From Shimia sp. Alg240-R146 (lineage in GTDB: Bacteria > Pseudomonadota > Alphaproteobacteria > Rhodobacterales > Rhodobacteraceae), in contig NZ_CAMZOK010000004.1 in assembly GCF_947331465.1 (NCBI RefSeq), positions 62,001-126,000 on the forward strand: a stretch of 64,000 nucleotides of DNA, in the 5' to 3' direction. Under the pieces are notes generated by a model, which was not told where the DNA came from, made no database searches, and saw only the letters and a list, made by a program, of their open reading frames with translations. The translations under genes and the position numbers were made by a program. Shown here piece by piece: positions 26,369 to 35,674 of this stretch. Numbering within the stretch: position 1 is the first letter of the stretch; each line of letters opens with the position of its first letter.

Positions 26369-27283
26369 ATGCTGGACGCACTCGTCTGGTTCATTTCCAA
26401 CATCGGCCAGGCTTTTATCAACACAGGGTATGCGATCACGCACCCGGGCCAATGGCTGAGCTGGATTGGCGGTCTTGAGACCACCGAAGACAAGCAAGCA
26501 CTCATGCGCTTTGTCTACTACGGTGGCTCGGTAGAATTTTTCTTTGTGGTCTTTACGACCTTCCTTGTGATCACGGGCATAGGTCTGTGGCGCAACAACT
26601 TCATGTGGGGTTGTGTGCGTGTACTGGAAGGGTTCGCCAACACGGTTGGCCGCTTCTTTGCCTGGGCAGGTTTGCTCATGGTGTTGCAGCAGATCATGAT
26701 TATCTTCATGCAGCGGATTTTCTCCGTGGCGGAAATCTCTCTGATCTTTGGCGTCGACTGGCTGACCAAAGATGTGAGTTGGTGGGCGGAAGAGCTGAAG
26801 CTTTATAACGCTATGATCGTGAGCTTGTGTGCGACCTACACCTTTGTGCAAGGCGGACACGTGCGCGTGGACCTCGTTTATTCGGCGATCAGCTTTCGTG
26901 CCAAGCGCACCATCGACATGTTCGGCTCGCTTGTGTTCATGATGCCTGCGGCAGTTCTGACGTGGATGTATGGTTGGTTCTTCCTGTGGCGCCATCTGGT
27001 AACACCGAAAGTGTCGGCTTCCGACAAGTTGAGCCTGTTGGAGAAAAAAGCGCGTATCCTGAAATGGAACGTGGAAACCATTGGCTTCTCGCCAAACGGG
27101 TTCAACGGCTATTTCCTTTTCAAAATCCTTCTGGTGGCTTTCGCAGGCATGGTGTTCCTGCAAGCAATCGCCTTCTTTTACCGCTCCTATCTTGAGCGCA
27201 AGGAAGGTCCTGCGAGCGAGGGCAAGTATCTTGACCGCGACTCGCTGGGCGAAGGCGAAGAAGCCTATGAAGGCACGCACTGA
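26369..27283 (+). CDS. TRAP transporter small membrane subunit (DctQ-like, enlarged)
   Basis: About 304 aa; typical DctQ proteins have 160-230. Four central membrane segments in the DctQ pattern (FFFVVFTTFLVITGIGLW, FAWAGLLMVLQQIMIIFM, MIVSLCATYTFVQGGHVRVDLV, LVFMMPAAVLTWMYGWFFLW), plus an extra N-terminal segment of about 45 residues and a C-terminal membrane segment (FLFKILLVAFAGMVFLQAIAFFY). The GGHVRVDLVYS motif is diagnostic. ATG 26369 is preferred; GTG 26360 is possible. It is followed after 17 nt by the large subunit. Confidence 0.88.
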   Translation: MLDALVWFISNIGQAFINTGYAITHPGQWLSWIGGLETTEDKQALMRFVYYGGSVEFFFVVFTTFLVITGIGLWRNNFMWGCVRVLEGFANTVGRFFAWAGLLMVLQQIMIIFMQRIFSVAEISLIFGVDWLTKDVSWWAEELKLYNAMIVSLCATYTFVQGGHVRVDLVYSAISFRAKRTIDMFGSLVFMMPAAVLTWMYGWFFLWRHLVTPKVSASDKLSLLEKKARILKWNVETIGFSPNGFNGYFLFKILLVAFAGMVFLQAIAFFYRSYLERKEGPASEGKYLDRDSLGEGEEAYEGTH

Positions 27284-27300
27284 TTTAAGGGGCAGAAACT

Positions 27301-29655
27301 ATGCTATTTGGACTTGATGGGGTCGAAATCGGCCTGATTATCGTCTTTCTCTGCCTCTTCGGGGGCATCCTGTCTGGCTTTCCGGTGGCGTTTGCCATCG
27401 GTGGCGCAGGGGTTATCTCGTTTGGCATCATCGCCGCGCTCGACAGCGCCGGCATCCTGATCCATGAGGCAATTGACACGGGGTCGGTCCTGTATCGGGA
27501 CCTGATCTCGACCGGGGTCAAAGCGGATACGATATCGATTTTCCGTTATCCGGACTTGCCGACGATCGCCAAGCCGGTGTTCGAATCCGGTTGGGAAACC
27601 GCGATGGACCGCAACCTGAGCTTTATCGTGAACCGGATGAACGAACGTGTTCTTGCGGGCCAGTCGATTGAAACGCTTTTGGCGGTTGTGATGTTTGTTC
27701 TGATGGGCATCACGCTGGAACGTTCGAAAATCGCAAACGACCTTTTGACCACTATGGCGCGGGTCTTTGGCCCGTTGCCCGGTGGTTTGGCTGTGTCGGT
27801 TGTGGTTGTAGGGGCGTTCCTTGCGGCCTCCACAGGTATTGTGGGTGCGACTGTTGTGACGATGGGTCTGTTGTCGCTGCCGACGATGCTGAAGCACGGG
27901 TACAACCCGAAGCTGGCAACCGGCGTGATCGCGGCCTCCGGCACGTTGGGGCAGATCATTCCGCCTTCGATTGTGATCGTTCTTTTGGGCACGTTGGCGG
28001 GCGACCTTTATTCTGCGGCACAGGAAAACCGTGCGCAGGTCGAAGGCTGTTCTGATGCGTTGACCTATTTGGGTGAGCCTGCGGTTGTGTCTGTTGGTAC
28101 GTTGTTTCAGGCAGCGTTGCTGCCGGGGATCATGCTGGCGGTGCTCTATGGGCTGTATGCCTTTGGCTATGCGCTGATCAATCCGAAGGAAGCCCCCGCG
28201 GTGGAATTTGGCGAAAGCAGCGGCGAAGCGGTCACCAAACGCGAAGGTCTGACCTGGTTCCTGTTTGTGCCTGTGGCGTTGATTGGTGGTGTGATCCTGT
28301 TGGGTCAGGTCAATATGATCGGCAACCAGCACATCGTTGTGGACAGCTTCTCGGATGCGGGTAAGACCGCAAGCCTGCGTACCAACGTGGGTGAAGAATG
28401 CGCCGGCGCGATGTTGAAGTTGCACGGTCAGGAAGCCTGGGACACCGCTTTGGCGGAGCAGGCAGAGATTGATGCGGCAGGCGGCGTTGAGCAAGCACGT
28501 GAACTTTCCCCGGAAGAGCGCCAGACGCGCTTTGACGAGAAGGTCGCGGCGGCAGCACCAATCGGGTCCGGTATCGCGATTGGCTTTCTGATGCTGGCGC
28601 TTATTCTGACCACGGCACGTGGTGTGGCGCCGAGCAAGGATCCTAAACCGCTGTTGATTGGTGGCGCGGGCGTTCTGTTGGCCATTTTGGTGGATATTCT
28701 GCTGATCACGCCAACGACCACGCCCGGCTTTACGCTGATCTATCTGATTGTGCCGATCGCAATGACGCTGTTTGGGTGCCGCGAGGCGGCCAAGCGGTTG
28801 GGTGAGAACGAACTGTTGCGTGTGGTGTTCCCACCGCTGGTTCTGATCATTGCGGTTCTCGGCTCGATCCTTGGTGGCATCACCAACCCGACGCCGGCAG
28901 CGGCGCTTGGGGCCGGCGGCGCGATCTTGTTGGCGGCGTATCGTAAGCTGCACGATCAGGGCAAATCCGGCGGCATCATCATCTGGTCCACTTTTGCGAT
29001 CATCATCATGATCCTCGTGGGTGTGAACTTTGATTTGCGCATCAACCAAGAAGGTGTGGCACTTGAGGATTACATTGCCTTTGGTGTGGCCAAGTCAGCG
29101 TATCTGTTTGCGATGTTCGGCTTCCTTTATGGGTGCTGGGTTCTGATGCGTGGCAAGGTTCTGACGCCAATCGTGCGGGAAACCGCGAAGGTGACCTCGA
29201 TGGTGTTCACCATCCTGATCGGGTCGCAGCTTCTGAACCTTGTGGTCATCAGCTTCGGTGGTGAGCATTACATCCAGCAGTTCCTGCGCTCGTTTGACGA
29301 TGAGATGAAGGTCTTCCTGATCGTGATGCTGGTGCTGTTTGTGCTGGGCTTTGTGCTCGACTTTTTGGAGATCATCTACATCGTGATCCCAATCGTTGGA
29401 CCGGTGATTTATGGCGGAACGTTTGACCCGAAATGGGTCACCATCATGATCGCTGTGAACCTGCAGACGTCGTTCCTGACGCCGCCGTTTGGCTTTGCGC
29501 TCTTCTACTTGCGAGGGGTGGCGCCAAAAGAGGTCACGACCGGGCACATCTATAAGGGCATCATTCCCTTTGTGCTGATCCAGGTCGTTGGGCTGGGGAT
29601 CCTGTGGTATTTCCCATCCATTGTGACGATCTTGCCGGCTTTGATCGGGAACTGA
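27301..29655 (+). CDS. TRAP transporter large membrane subunit (DctM-like, enlarged)
   Basis: 784 aa, against about 430 for standard DctM. The N-terminal (GGILSGFPVAFAIGGAGV) and C-terminal (GFVLDFLEIIYIVIPIVGPVI, NLQTSFLTPPFGFALFYLRGVAP) DctM signatures are present. The extra length is an insertion near residues 45-110 and a long central part (about 300-520) with a soluble stretch (SFSDAGKTASLRTNVGEECAGAML...) and additional membrane segments. DctM carries out sodium-driven uptake. The enlarged version belongs with the enlarged DctQ partner. AGGGGCAG precedes ATG 27301, and a strong terminator follows. Confidence 0.92.
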   Translation: MLFGLDGVEIGLIIVFLCLFGGILSGFPVAFAIGGAGVISFGIIAALDSAGILIHEAIDTGSVLYRDLISTGVKADTISIFRYPDLPTIAKPVFESGWETAMDRNLSFIVNRMNERVLAGQSIETLLAVVMFVLMGITLERSKIANDLLTTMARVFGPLPGGLAVSVVVVGAFLAASTGIVGATVVTMGLLSLPTMLKHGYNPKLATGVIAASGTLGQIIPPSIVIVLLGTLAGDLYSAAQENRAQVEGCSDALTYLGEPAVVSVGTLFQAALLPGIMLAVLYGLYAFGYALINPKEAPAVEFGESSGEAVTKREGLTWFLFVPVALIGGVILLGQVNMIGNQHIVVDSFSDAGKTASLRTNVGEECAGAMLKLHGQEAWDTALAEQAEIDAAGGVEQARELSPEERQTRFDEKVAAAAPIGSGIAIGFLMLALILTTARGVAPSKDPKPLLIGGAGVLLAILVDILLITPTTTPGFTLIYLIVPIAMTLFGCREAAKRLGENELLRVVFPPLVLIIAVLGSILGGITNPTPAAALGAGGAILLAAYRKLHDQGKSGGIIIWSTFAIIIMILVGVNFDLRINQEGVALEDYIAFGVAKSAYLFAMFGFLYGCWVLMRGKVLTPIVRETAKVTSMVFTILIGSQLLNLVVISFGGEHYIQQFLRSFDDEMKVFLIVMLVLFVLGFVLDFLEIIYIVIPIVGPVIYGGTFDPKWVTIMIAVNLQTSFLTPPFGFALFYLRGVAPKEVTTGHIYKGIIPFVLIQVVGLGILWYFPSIVTILPALIGN

Positions 29656-29676
29656 TCCTGACGACAGAGTATTAAG

Positions 29677-29705
29677 CGGGGGCCTTCGGGCCCCCGTTTT
29701 CGTTT
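29677..29705 (+). terminator. Rho-independent terminator of the TRAP operon
   Basis: CGGGGGCC (29677-29684), UUCG tetraloop, GGCCCCCG (29689-29696), then TTTTCGTTTT. It starts 21 nt after the dctM-like stop. Confidence 0.93.
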
Positions 29706-29758
29706 TGACATGGCTGTGTGAATTTCAGGACAGGCGGCGTAATCGCTTGGTCTTGGGG

Positions 29759-30175
29759 TTATTCGTCGCGACCGGGGTCGGCCGGATCACTTGAGAACAA
29801 GGCGATCTTGTTGCCCTGAGGGTCGCGAAGGTATCCCACGTAAAACTGCGGGCCGTAAGTGTCGCGAAAACCAGGCTGGCCTTCGTCGGAGCCGCCGGCG
29901 GCAAGAGCGGCGGCGTGCAGGGCGCGGACTTGTTCTTGATTGCGGGCCTCAAACGCCACCATGGATCCGTTTCCTGCCGAGGCGGGGCGTCCGTCAAAGG
30001 TGGGTTTGACGTAGAAGTCGGGCAGAAAAGGTGTCTGACCCGCGGGTACGGGGAGGGCGAAGCTCAGCCCTTCGGGGCCTTCTTCCAGCGTGTACTCAAG
30101 CGCTGGCAGGAAAGCGGTATAAAACCGCTTTGCAAGCGCGATATCGTCTGTACCAACGGTGACGTAGGCAATCAT
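29759..30175 (-). CDS. VOC superfamily protein
   Basis: 138 aa, one glyoxalase-like module (MIAYVTVGTDDIALAKRFYTAFLPALEYTL ... YGPQFYVGYLRDPQGNKIALFS). The C-terminal Asp-Pro-x-Gly-Asn pattern is typical of the family. The substrate is unknown. It has only a weak ribosome site. It is read in the same direction as bpt, which ends the upstream unit 30 bp away. Confidence 0.84.
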   Translation of the reverse strand: MIAYVTVGTDDIALAKRFYTAFLPALEYTLEEGPEGLSFALPVPAGQTPFLPDFYVKPTFDGRPASAGNGSMVAFEARNQEQVRALHAAALAAGGSDEGQPGFRDTYGPQFYVGYLRDPQGNKIALFSSDPADPGRDE

Positions 30176-30205
30176 GCAGCGTGGTCCCTTCGGCTTGAGG
30201 CAGCC

Positions 30206-31027
30206 TTATTTGCGGTGTCCGAGGATGTCGGGCAGCTGAATATTGGCCACTTGTTCCGCGATTGGGTCGGCGCTGAGCGGATGTTGGATGTCGGCGAACC
30301 TTTGCGGGTCGCCAATCGGTTGCCAGTGCCCCTGAGAATAGACCTCTAGACCGGCAAAGCGCGATTTGTAGTGCATCTTGTCGCTGCCTGGCACCCAGTA
30401 GCCGAGGTAGACGTAGGGCAGACCCGCCTCGCGCGCGATCTCGATGTGGTCCAGTATCAGGTAGGTGCCAAGCGACTGTTGTTGTCGGTCGGGTGCGTAA
30501 AACGAGTAGACCATGCTGAGGCCGTCAGACAGCACATCGGTCAGTGATACGCCGATCAGGTCGCGGGACTCGGAATCGGTATATTCTACTACGCGGGAAC
30601 GGATTGGCGTTTCCTCGATCATGGCGGCAAATTCGAACACATCCATATCGGCCATACCGCCATCGGAATGCCGCTGATCCAGATAGGTGCGGAAGAGGTC
30701 GTATTGCTCTTCGGTGGCCCAAGGGGAGGTCGCACGACGTTGCAGGCCCTGATTGCGGCGCATGGTGCGGCGCTGGCTTTTGTTGGGTGAGAACTTTGAC
30801 ACATCAATGCGCGCGGAAAGACAGGCGGCGCAATCGGCACAGGACGGGCGATAAAGCACGTTTTGGGACCGTCTGAAGCCTTGGTGGCTGAGCGCGTCAT
30901 TGAGCGCGCCTGCGCTGTCGCCCTGAAGGGCTGTGAACAGCTTGCGCTCCATGCGTCCGTCCAAATATGGGCAGGGCTGCGGGGCCGTCACGTAGAATTG
31001 GGGCGTTAAGGGTAAAGTATGGCGCAT
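30206..31027 (-). CDS. bpt: Aspartate/glutamate leucyltransferase (arginyltransferase family)
   Basis: 273 aa. Transfers leucine from Leu-tRNA to proteins with N-terminal Asp or Glu, marking them for the ClpS/ClpAP N-degron pathway. The N-terminal ATE domain has the Cys cluster [18 protein letters not shown], and the C-terminal GNAT-like domain has [54 protein letters not shown], the bacterial Bpt pattern. CCGGAGCG precedes ATG 31027, which begins the conserved N-terminus; the open frame extends further without support. Confidence 0.93.
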   Translation of the reverse strand: MRHTLPLTPQFYVTAPQPCPYLDGRMERKLFTALQGDSAGALNDALSHQGFRRSQNVLYRPSCADCAACLSARIDVSKFSPNKSQRRTMRRNQGLQRRATSPWATEEQYDLFRTYLDQRHSDGGMADMDVFEFAAMIEETPIRSRVVEYTDSESRDLIGVSLTDVLSDGLSMVYSFYAPDRQQQSLGTYLILDHIEIAREAGLPYVYLGYWVPGSDKMHYKSRFAGLEVYSQGHWQPIGDPQRFADIQHPLSADPIAEQVANIQLPDILGHRK

Positions 31028-31134
31028 TGCGCTCCGGAAAATAAGATCTCTGCCCACGATAGCAATAGGTCGTGAGCAGGCCAAGCCCCGGATTCTACCT
31101 CATTGGTTAATGCGGAGTTGGTGAACCGATCCGG

Positions 31135-31584
31135 TCAGGAGCGCGCCGCGCGGTTGATGGCCACGGTGCCAAGGAGATGGTCGGTCAACCCCTGCGCGCG
31201 GTTGGTGGTCAGCATCAGAACAATCGACACGATCTGGACGACAAAAAAGGCAAAGCTGACGTGGAACCCGAGCGTGTGCAGAAAGGCGGTGCCGAGATCA
31301 AATCGGTCGCCATCGGCGCGGCGCATTTCGATGGAAACAAGACGCATGCCCCATGTTGCCGAGCCGTTGGCCAAAGTGATCACTCTGTAGGCAAAACCAA
31401 CAACCAAAAGCAGGAAGCCGAAAAAGAAAATGCCGGTGAACGCGGTGAGCGGCAGGACCACAACGCAGAGTAAGACCACCAAGATGGAGTCCACAACCCA
31501 AGCGATGAACCGCTTGAACGGGACATCGGCGTAAAACTCGGACTGAATTTCAGGATCGGGCAGGGTGAAGCTGCGATGCGACAT
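31135..31584 (-). CDS. RDD family membrane protein
   Basis: 149 aa. The RDD signature (FKRFIAWVVDSILVVLLC: Arg, then Asp in the first membrane helix) is followed by two more membrane segments and TWGMRLVSIEMRRADG, the conserved loop. RDD proteins are small, membrane-embedded and of mostly unknown function; some affect ion balance. It is in the same direction as bpt and separated from the DUF2852 gene by a terminator. Confidence 0.87.
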   Translation of the reverse strand: MSHRSFTLPDPEIQSEFYADVPFKRFIAWVVDSILVVLLCVVVLPLTAFTGIFFFGFLLLVVGFAYRVITLANGSATWGMRLVSIEMRRADGDRFDLGTAFLHTLGFHVSFAFFVVQIVSIVLMLTTNRAQGLTDHLLGTVAINRAARS

Positions 31585-31610
31585 GGGTCTCTCTCTGGAG
31601 CGGTGATTTC

Positions 31611-31640
31611 AAAAAAAGGAGCGGCGGGGAACGCCGCTCC
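31611..31640 (-). terminator. Rho-independent terminator of the DUF2852 gene
   Basis: On the minus strand GGAGCGGCG (31640-31632), loop TTCCC, CGCCGCTCC (31626-31618), then seven T residues (31617-31611). Perfect 9-bp stem, 22 nt past the stop of the DUF2852 gene. Confidence 0.92.
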
Positions 31641-31662
31641 TGTCAGTATAGCCTTGGGTGGC

Positions 31663-32088
31663 TTAGGCGTCTTCGGTCTCTTTTGGTTCAGCGGCGGCTT
31701 TGGCGCGCTCATCCATAAAGTCGTCGAACTCGGCCTTGTCTTTGGCTTCGCGCAGACGCTGGAGGAAGTCCTCAAAGCTGCGCTGTTCGTCCTCAAGACG
31801 ACGCAGAGTTTCGTCGCGGTAGCTGTCAAAGGCGCTGTTGCCTGAGGTGGACATCATGTGCATGCGGCGCGAGCGGCCACAGCCGTTGCCTCGGCTTTTC
31901 TTGAACATATCTTTGCTCCAGATCATATAAAACAGAAGGGCCAGTCCAACGGGCCAGAAGAAGACAAAGCCAAGGACCATAGCGGCGATCCACGCGCCTT
32001 TGCCCTTGCTGTCGAGCCAGGCCTCCGACTTGCCAAGCCAGCTCATGTGCTGGGTGTTAGCAGTGTGGGCGGTTGCAGCAGGTGTCAT
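31663..32088 (-). CDS. DUF2852 family membrane protein
   Basis: 141 aa. A short N-terminal tail, one or two membrane segments (AWIAAMVLGFVFFWPVGLALLFYMIWSKDMF), a basic Cys/Gly/Ser-containing linker and a helical, charged C-terminus (YRDETLRRLEDEQRSFEDFLQRLREAKDKAEFDDFMDER). This matches DUF2852, known mainly in Alphaproteobacteria, with no assigned role. GGAG 7 nt before ATG 32088 supports the start. An ATGTAAA/TTTACAT palindrome lies 31-49 nt upstream of the start. Confidence 0.85.
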   Translation of the reverse strand: MTPAATAHTANTQHMSWLGKSEAWLDSKGKGAWIAAMVLGFVFFWPVGLALLFYMIWSKDMFKKSRGNGCGRSRRMHMMSTSGNSAFDSYRDETLRRLEDEQRSFEDFLQRLREAKDKAEFDDFMDERAKAAAEPKETEDA

Positions 32089-32118
32089 TTGAGTCTCCGG
32101 TGTTTGGCGTGACGGTTA

Positions 32119-32137
32119 ATGTAAATCGTGTTTACAT
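32119..32137. promoter_or_regulatory. ATGTAAA-N5-TTTACAT operator-like palindrome
   Basis: Perfect 7-bp arms at 32119-32125 and 32131-32137, just upstream of the DUF2852 gene. A second pair of the same half-sites in opposite order lies further upstream: TTTACAT at 32189-32195 and ATGTAAA at 32211-32217. Repeated use of one half-site points to a regulator binding here; its identity is unknown. Confidence 0.5.
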
Positions 32138-32403
32138 ATCCAAGATTGGCATTACGCGGCAGCAATGCAAGGGGGTATGTGAATGTTTTTTACATTTTGG
32201 GGTTATCGGCATGTAAATAAAGGTTTTTTGATTGGGGGTGTTCAGGTTTGGGTTTGAAACAGGTTCGATAACAGCGGATATTCTTGGCGGTTTTGGCTGG
32301 GGCTTCATCCCGTTGGGGGCCACTTTGAAGCGATTGTCGACAATGTCGGGGTTTAGGCCAACGCGACGTTGAATTCTTTTGTCACTGCGCGCAATCTATT
32401 GCC
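32138..32403. other. AT-rich intergenic region upstream of DUF2852
   Basis: No gene seen. The 315-bp gap from 32089 has lower GC than its surroundings and holds the two pairs of ATGTAAA/TTTACAT half-sites described above. The rest (32220-32403) shows no clear structure. Confidence 0.5.
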
Positions 32404-32790
32404 ATGAACCAGATTTCTGAACGATTGCAGGCCCTTTTGGCTTTGGAAACACAGGTGTGGAACGCGCTTGTGACGGGAGATGGATCGGCGGATGCCGCGA
32501 TGCTGTCGGAGGACTTTCTTGGAGTTTATCCGGATGGCTTCGCCGGCAAGGAGGCCCATGTCGGCCAGTTGGACGGTGGCGCCACGGTCGCAGACTTCCG
32601 ATTGAGCGACGTTCACTTGCGGGATGCAGGCGAGGCGGCGGCATTGTTGATCTACCGTGCTGATTTTCTGAGGGTTGGCCACGACAGCTGGGAAACGATG
32701 CTGGTCAGTTCTCTTTGGGAAAAGCGGCCGGGTGGATGGATCAATTCCTTCAGTCAGGACACGCCGCTGACCGGTGACGCGGTTGTCTGA
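32404..32790 (+). CDS. SnoaL-like/DUF4440 (NTF2 fold) protein
   Basis: 128 aa. Pattern of a cone-shaped NTF2-like domain: N-terminal helix (ISERLQALLALETQVWNALVTGD), then AMLSEDFLGVYPDGFAGKEAHVGQL, and C-terminal strands (SLWEKRPGGWINSFSQDTPL). Such proteins bind or modify small molecules, or have no catalysis. It precedes glnE by 72 bp in the same direction. Confidence 0.78.
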   Translation: MNQISERLQALLALETQVWNALVTGDGSADAAMLSEDFLGVYPDGFAGKEAHVGQLDGGATVADFRLSDVHLRDAGEAAALLIYRADFLRVGHDSWETMLVSSLWEKRPGGWINSFSQDTPLTGDAVV

Positions 32791-32862
32791 GGCGACCGGC
32801 CCTGCCGGGGCGCGACACAAGCGCAGATTGACCTCCCCGTATGTCCTGCGCAAGGTCGCGCC

Positions 32863-35673
32863 ATGACATTTTCCAGCCGCATCACCCGCCTTCCGATTGC
32901 TTTTGACACCGACCTGGGTGCGGAGGCGGTGGGGTTTGTGCCTGCGCTCACTGGTGATCTGAAGAAACTGATTGATGGCACAGGCGGCTCATCACCTTAC
33001 CTTAAGGGGCTGATCGCCAAAGAAGCAGATTGGTTGCCTGAAGCGCTTGATGATCCTGAAGCGGCCGTGGCTGCGCTTTTTGCCGCGTTGCGTCAGGTGG
33101 CGCCGGATCAAATGCCGGCAGCGTTACGACAAGGCAAGCGACGGGTGGCGCTGTTGACTGCGTTGGCCGACCTGAGCGGGGTTTGGGCGCTGGAGCAGGT
33201 CACCGGTACGCTGACCGATTTTGCCGATCTTGCCAGTCAGCTGGCGCTTGAGACCACGATTGGCGCCGAGATCCGGCGCGGCAAGCTGCCGGGGGCAACG
33301 GAAGACGACATTCCGACGGCGGGTGGCATGGTCAGCATCGCGATGGGCAAGATGGGAGCGCATGAGCTGAACTATAGTTCGGACATCGATCTGATCTGTT
33401 TGTTTGACGAAACGCGGTTTGAACCGGACGATTATCATGACGCCCGCGCCAGTTTCATTCGCGCGACCCGCAAGATGGCGGCGATGCTGAACGACCTGAC
33501 GGGGGACGGCTATGTGTTTCGTACGGATTTGCGCCTGCGTCCTGATCCGGCGGTGACGCCTGTTTGCCTCGCGATGGAAGCGGCCGAGCGGTATTACGAG
33601 AGCCTTGGTCGCACATGGGAGCGGGCGGCCTATATCAAGGCGCGACCCTCGGCCGGGGATTTAGAGGCCGGACAGAGGTTTCTGGACACGCTCAAGCCGT
33701 TTGTGTGGCGCAAGCATCTGGACTTTGCCGCCATTCAGGACGCGCATGACATGCGCTTGCGTATCCGTGAGCACAAAGGGCTGGGTGGGCCGATTTCTCT
33801 CGATGGGCACAATATGAAGCTGGGGCGCGGGGGCATTCGGGAGATCGAGTTTTTCACACAGACGCGGCAAATTATTGCAGGTGGGCGCGATCGTGATTTG
33901 CGCGATCGGCGCACGGTGCCGGCCCTTGGGCATTTGGCGGAAAAGGGCTGGGTTCCTGAAGATGCGGCGGTGACATTGGCCAAACATTACCGGTTCCATC
34001 GCGAAGTCGAGCATCGGGTGCAGATGGTGAATGACGCGCAGACCCATTTGTTGCCAAAAACAGAGGACGGTTGGGGTCGGGTTGCGGGGCTGATGGGGCG
34101 GGACGTGGCCGACGTCAAAGCTGATTTGCGGGCGAGGTTGACCGAGGTGCATGAGGTTACCGAGGGCTTCTTTGCGCCGGATGCAGGCGAATCTGACGCC
34201 GCGCACAATGATGTGCTGGATCAGGCGGTGATTGATCGCTGGGCGACCTATCCGGCGTTGCGCAGTTCGCGGGCGGTCGAGATATTTGAACGGGTAAAAC
34301 CCGAGATCTTGCGCCGGTTGGCCGAAACCGCGCGGCCTGATGAGGCCTTGTTGGCGCTCGACGGGTTTCTCAAGGGACTGCCAGCTGGCGTGCAGCTGTT
34401 TTCATTGTTTGAGGCCAACACGCATTTGATTGATCTGTTGGTGGACATTGTCGGCACGGCACCGGCTTTGGCACAGCATTTGTCGCGCAATTCCGGCGTG
34501 TTTGATGCGGTGATTGGCGGGTCATTTTTCACGGAGTGGCCGGGTGTCGACGGGCTGTGCGCCGAATTGGGCGACCGTCTGGCGCTTGAGGGGGATTACG
34601 AGCACAAGCTTGACGCGGCGCGGCGCTGGGGTAAGGAATGGCAATTCCGCATCGGGGTGCATCATTTGCGCGGACTGATTGATGCGCAGGAGGCCGGGGC
34701 GCAGTACGCGGATTTGGCACAAGCGGTTGTGGCGGGTGTCTGGCCTGCCGTTGCGGAGCATTTTGCAGAGAAACACGGGGAGCAGCCGGGACGCGGCGCG
34801 ATGGTTTTGGGCATGGGCAGCCTCGGGGCGCGGCGGCTCAATGCCACCTCTGATCTTGATCTGATCGTGATCTATGATGCGGCGGGCGTGGATGTGTCAG
34901 AAGGGCGGCGGCCCTTGGCGGCGCGGGCGTACTATGCGCGGTTGACGCAGGCACTGGTTACGGCGTTGTCGGCCCCGATGGCGCAGGGGCGGCTTTATGA
35001 GGTCGACATGCGGTTGCGGCCCAGCGGCACACAGGGGCCGGTTGCGACCTCGGTGGCGTCCTTTAGGGATTATCAGACCAACGAGGCTTGGACGTGGGAG
35101 CATCTGGCGCTGACACGGGCGCGGCCGATTGCTGGTGAGGCTGGTCTGATGGATGAGGTTGAAGCGTTTCGCCGCGACATTCTGGGGACTGAGCGTGATC
35201 AGGCGCAGGTGCGAGCGGATGTTGCGGAAATGCGCGCCCGGATTTCGGCGGCGAAAAAGCCGGACGGGGAGTGGGATGCCAAAATCGGGGCCGGACGGCT
35301 GCAAGACATCGAGTTGATCTCGCAAGCCGGAGCTTTGCTGGCGGGGCATGCGCGGCGGGCTGTGGCCGAAGGCACGCAGGCAGGTGTCGCAATTGGCTGG
35401 TTGAGCGCCGCTGAGGCGGCAGAGCTGGGTGCGACTTACGGGCTTTGTTGGCAGGTGCAACTGGCGTCAAAGCTGCTGAGCGGATCGACACTTGATCCTG
35501 ATGCGATTGGTGCTGGCGGGCGGGCGTTCTTGTTGCGGGAGACCGGTCATGAAGACATCGGCGGGTTATTGGCCGACATTGATGCGGGAACCGCGCGGGC
35601 GGCGGAAATCATCGCGGCAGCGCTGGAGCGCGCGCCGGGGCAAGTGGCTGGTTCGGCCAATGGGGAGACTTGA
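32863..35673 (+). CDS. glnE: Bifunctional glutamine synthetase adenylyltransferase/deadenylase
   Basis: 936 aa with two nucleotidyltransferase halves. The deadenylase site is GKMGAHELNYSSDIDLICLFD and the adenylylase site is GMGSLGARRLNATSDLDLIVIYD; each keeps the two metal-binding aspartates. The helical PII/UTase-responsive regions lie between and after. GlnE adds or removes AMP on glutamine synthetase in response to nitrogen state. ATG 32863 is the only reasonable start. A small gene follows at 1-nt distance. Confidence 0.95.
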   Translation: MTFSSRITRLPIAFDTDLGAEAVGFVPALTGDLKKLIDGTGGSSPYLKGLIAKEADWLPEALDDPEAAVAALFAALRQVAPDQMPAALRQGKRRVALLTALADLSGVWALEQVTGTLTDFADLASQLALETTIGAEIRRGKLPGATEDDIPTAGGMVSIAMGKMGAHELNYSSDIDLICLFDETRFEPDDYHDARASFIRATRKMAAMLNDLTGDGYVFRTDLRLRPDPAVTPVCLAMEAAERYYESLGRTWERAAYIKARPSAGDLEAGQRFLDTLKPFVWRKHLDFAAIQDAHDMRLRIREHKGLGGPISLDGHNMKLGRGGIREIEFFTQTRQIIAGGRDRDLRDRRTVPALGHLAEKGWVPEDAAVTLAKHYRFHREVEHRVQMVNDAQTHLLPKTEDGWGRVAGLMGRDVADVKADLRARLTEVHEVTEGFFAPDAGESDAAHNDVLDQAVIDRWATYPALRSSRAVEIFERVKPEILRRLAETARPDEALLALDGFLKGLPAGVQLFSLFEANTHLIDLLVDIVGTAPALAQHLSRNSGVFDAVIGGSFFTEWPGVDGLCAELGDRLALEGDYEHKLDAARRWGKEWQFRIGVHHLRGLIDAQEAGAQYADLAQAVVAGVWPAVAEHFAEKHGEQPGRGAMVLGMGSLGARRLNATSDLDLIVIYDAAGVDVSEGRRPLAARAYYARLTQALVTALSAPMAQGRLYEVDMRLRPSGTQGPVATSVASFRDYQTNEAWTWEHLALTRARPIAGEAGLMDEVEAFRRDILGTERDQAQVRADVAEMRARISAAKKPDGEWDAKIGAGRLQDIELISQAGALLAGHARRAVAEGTQAGVAIGWLSAAEAAELGATYGLCWQVQLASKLLSGSTLDPDAIGAGGRAFLLRETGHEDIGGLLADIDAGTARAAEIIAAALERAPGQVAGSANGET

Positions 35674-35674
35674 A

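Noticed and set aside
27304..29049. Minus-strand open frame of 581 codons opposite the DctM-like gene
   Set aside because: Shadow of the permease gene; low-complexity His/Gln/Arg protein with no ribosome site.
32120..32136. PpsR/CrtJ-type site (TGT-N12-ACA) before the DUF2852 gene
   Set aside because: The spacing between TGT and ACA is 11, not 12, and there are no photosynthesis genes nearby.
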